A DNA stretch of 64,000 nt from Phytopythium helicoides (Eukaryota > Oomycota > Peronosporomycetes > Pythiales > Pythiaceae): contig JANFNE010000006.1 in the NCBI GenBank assembly GCA_024867545.1, forward strand, positions 992,001-1,056,000, read 5' to 3'. The translations under genes and the position numbers were made by a program. This document shows, in pieces, positions 63,201-64,000 of this stretch (positions are counted from its first letter, which is position 1; every line of letters begins with the position of its first letter). The notes under the pieces were generated by a model that worked only from the letters and a program-made list of their open reading frames with translations, did not search any database and was not told the origin of the DNA.

Positions 63201-64000
63201 ACACGCGCTCCACCTCCTTGAACTGGCCCATCTTGGTCGCCGCTTCAATGTACTTGAAGTGAACGTCTGGGTCCTGGGAAAAGTTCACGATCGAGCCCAA
63301 GAAGAAGTACAGACCATCGAACGACTTGAACTTCTCGAAAATGTCGATCAGCTCCTTCGCACCGAGCTGCTCCGCGTACTTGGTCGCAACCTGCACAACA
63401 ATCTGCAGGTTCTGGCGCATGTTGTGCGAAAGCAGAGCGTTGATCAGCTCCATCGAGATCTCGCTCGTAAGCGTACCAAAGAACGTGACGATGAACTCGT
63501 GGTTGATCGCCTGGGTGTTCACAATCACGCGCTTCAGGTCCGCCAGCTCCGTGTAGTGCTCAAGCGCACGCTGGAACAGACCCGCCTTCTCGCAAAGAGC
63601 AGCGATCCGAGGCTTGTCGTAGTTCGAGAACATGTTGTTCGACAAAATCGCGTCCGCAACCTGCGGCGAGCCACCGAGAAGGTTGATTTCCAACAGACGA
63701 GTCTGCAGGTAACCCTCCTCCGGACGGTTGTTCTTCAGCGCCTCCAACAGGAACGCAGTCGTCTCCTGGATGCGGTTCACCTGCATGAAGATGTCGACAA
63801 CCGAGTTGACGTCGACGAGCGGGCCGTTCTCGGCAACAGCGAGCTTCTGGGCAAAGTCAAGAGCACCCTGCGGGTTCGCGCGCACCAGGTTCTGCAGCAT
63901 GAACGTGTAGTCGCAGCGGAAGTTGGTCTGGACTGCGTACGCGACGATCTTGTCGAACTCGCCACGCTGAACAAAGCAGTTGATGACCTTCTCCGGGACC
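60295..64000 (-). CDS. CHC: Clathrin heavy chain, C-terminal ~1234 residues (runs off right edge)
   Basis: Clathrin heavy chain forms the triskelion that coats endocytic and trans-Golgi vesicles. The open frame continues past the window edge; the N-terminal propeller is outside. Near-universal heavy-chain blocks are present: ARANPxGALDFAQ-like start, NLLxYIEVYV-type segment (NNLLKYIEVYVTKV), GKIYVTLNKDPQQFLMNNQFYDSQVVGKFCEKLDP, and CRDSSVYDP. Hub/trimerisation region features follow (ELAWRHGYTDFVMPYMIQ). The tail after that is a Gly/Met-rich run with MGMG and NPYGG repeats ending YGY, unlike the QLMLT-containing tail of animals. Intronless over this span. Codon use is strongly biased to GC3 (AAG, GAG, CTC), as expected for a highly expressed gene. 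Confidence 0.97.
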   Translation of the reverse strand, partial: VPEKVINCFVQRGEFDKIVAYAVQTNFRCDYTFMLQNLVRANPQGALDFAQKLAVAENGPLVDVNSVVDIFMQVNRIQETTAFLLEALKNNRPEEGYLQTRLLEINLLGGSPQVADAILSNNMFSNYDKPRIAALCEKAGLFQRALEHYTELADLKRVIVNTQAINHEFIVTFFGTLTSEISMELINALLSHNMRQNLQIVVQVATKYAEQLGAKELIDIFEKFKSFDGLYFFLGSIVNFSQDPDVHFKYIEAATKMGQFKEVERVCRDSSVYDPVKVKEFLKESKLQDPRPLIHVCDRYDFVEELTQYLYSNNLLKYIEVYVTKVSPQKTPTVIGKLLDLDCNEDYIKNLLNQIPQCPVDDLVEQVEKRNRLRLLQPWLETRVAQGNTETATHNAVGKIYVTLNKDPQQFLMNNQFYDSQVVGKFCEKLDPALAYLAYRRAGGACDDDLVRVTTENGLFKDLARYLVERQDLDLWGKVLVKQEEGEKESPNRRALIDQIVQTALPETKNPDEVSTTVRAFMNAELPNELIELLERIVLQGTDFSSNKNLQNLLILTAIKAGQEKVMDYVNRLDNFDGPEIARIAVGEQYQLYEEGFVIYKKTNHNVEAIGVLLDYIKDYERAYEFADRCNESEVWSRLAKSQLDRNMVHDSLSAFIKANDASAYVDVIAAAERADDYNALIPYLKMARNTVKEQYLDTSLIYAYAKTEKYSDLEEFISAPNVAQIQNIGERCYDEGMYNAAKLLFQNINNNAKLAICFVRLGKFREAVDAATKANSVGTWKEVNYACVDVNEFRLAGLCGLHIIVHPDHLEELILHYEKRGHSTELLKLMEQGLGLEGSHSGIFTELAILYSKYLPSKLMEHVKIFHSRMNVSKVLRACEKGLHWDHAVYLYKEDGQFDNAVRTMVDHPVAFSHDLFLDCIQKVRNQEIHYKAINFYLEQHPLDLTRLLQVLTPNLDHARVVHQLRKSNNLPLVVEYLKDVQKENLSAVNEALNEILVDDEDYNALRDSIDAYDNFDQITLAQKLEKHELLEFRRIAAYLYRKNKRYTQSVKLSKADKMYKDCIDCAADSEDPELAEDILRFFVQVHDKECFCATLFTCYKLIKPDVALELAWRHGYTDFVMPYMIQFVKNLNDKVKVLDERTAVKQDAAAVEAPGLDAGYGMGGGMQPMMQIAATAYNDPSAQYGMGMGMNPGMGMGMGGMAAPMGMSGGMQTSNPYGGMPANNPYGGGYGY

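Noticed and set aside
1..64000. CRISPR arrays, bacterial operons, Shine-Dalgarno sites
   Set aside because: The sequence is spliceosomal eukaryotic DNA; no regularly spaced palindromic repeats were seen.

Overview
The window looks like nuclear DNA of a stramenopile, most likely an oomycete. It is gene-dense. Introns are short (about 40-110 bp) with GTRNGT donors, CTAAC-like branch sites and YAG acceptors. Gene ends lie tens of bases apart and genes often alternate strand. It carries a flagellar docking-complex gene, an AGC kinase with DFD in place of DFG, and widely conserved eukaryotic housekeeping genes. Exon models were built by hand from reading frames and splice signals. They close in frame for POP1, sirtuin, TRM1, eIF4G, the C2/EF-hand protein, DUF1279, the tetraspan protein, the PH-like protein, INTS1, PIG-F, PET117 and the kinase. 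There was no database search.

Layout. 1-2647 (-): 5' part of a coiled-coil protein that runs off the left edge. 2924-9889 (+): single-exon Furry/MOR2/Tao3-family giant. 10002-12859 (+): RNase P/MRP subunit POP1. 13065-15210 (-): SIRT1-type sirtuin. 16050-18329 (+): outer-dynein-arm docking-complex coiled coil holding a candidate U12-type AT-AC intron. 18439-20527 (-): tRNA dimethyltransferase TRM1. 20753-26302 (+): 13-exon eIF4G with two MA3 domains. 26368-26706 (-): orphan single FN3 domain. 27043-28834 (-): unrecognised, incompletely resolved gene. 29181-32218 (-): C2 plus six-EF-hand protein with a Gly-Pro-Pro N-terminus built from phase-1 exons. 32598-33237 (-): mitochondrial DUF1279/FAM210-like protein. 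33477-34062 (-): small tetraspan protein. 34288-35637 (+): PH-like protein. 35682-36374 (-): hypothetical. 36611-41467 (+): single-exon armadillo giant. 41562-49597 (+): Integrator subunit 1. 49694-50588 (-): PIG-F. 51232-52222 (-): hypothetical. 52500-52775 (+): PET117. 53016-54959 (+): AGC-VIII/Nrc2-like kinase. 54990-59543 (-): 1517-residue orphan. 59767-59994 (+): doubtful small ORF. 60295 to the right edge (-): clathrin heavy chain, C-terminal part.

The genes do not form one pathway. Themes are RNA processing and modification (POP1, TRM1, INTS1), translation initiation (eIF4G), membrane traffic and morphogenesis (clathrin, Furry, kinase), mitochondria (PET117, DUF1279, the TRM1 presequence) and the flagellum. 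Neighbours are arranged as head-to-head pairs sharing 225-840 bp promoters and tail-to-tail pairs separated by as little as 30 bp.

No CRISPR array, rRNA, tRNA or autonomous transposon was recognised. The most notable signals are the U12-type intron, the Gly-Pro-Pro exon cassettes with a 12-nt candidate microexon, the repeated SSL motif and tandem MA3 domains of eIF4G, and the acidic extension of INTS1.
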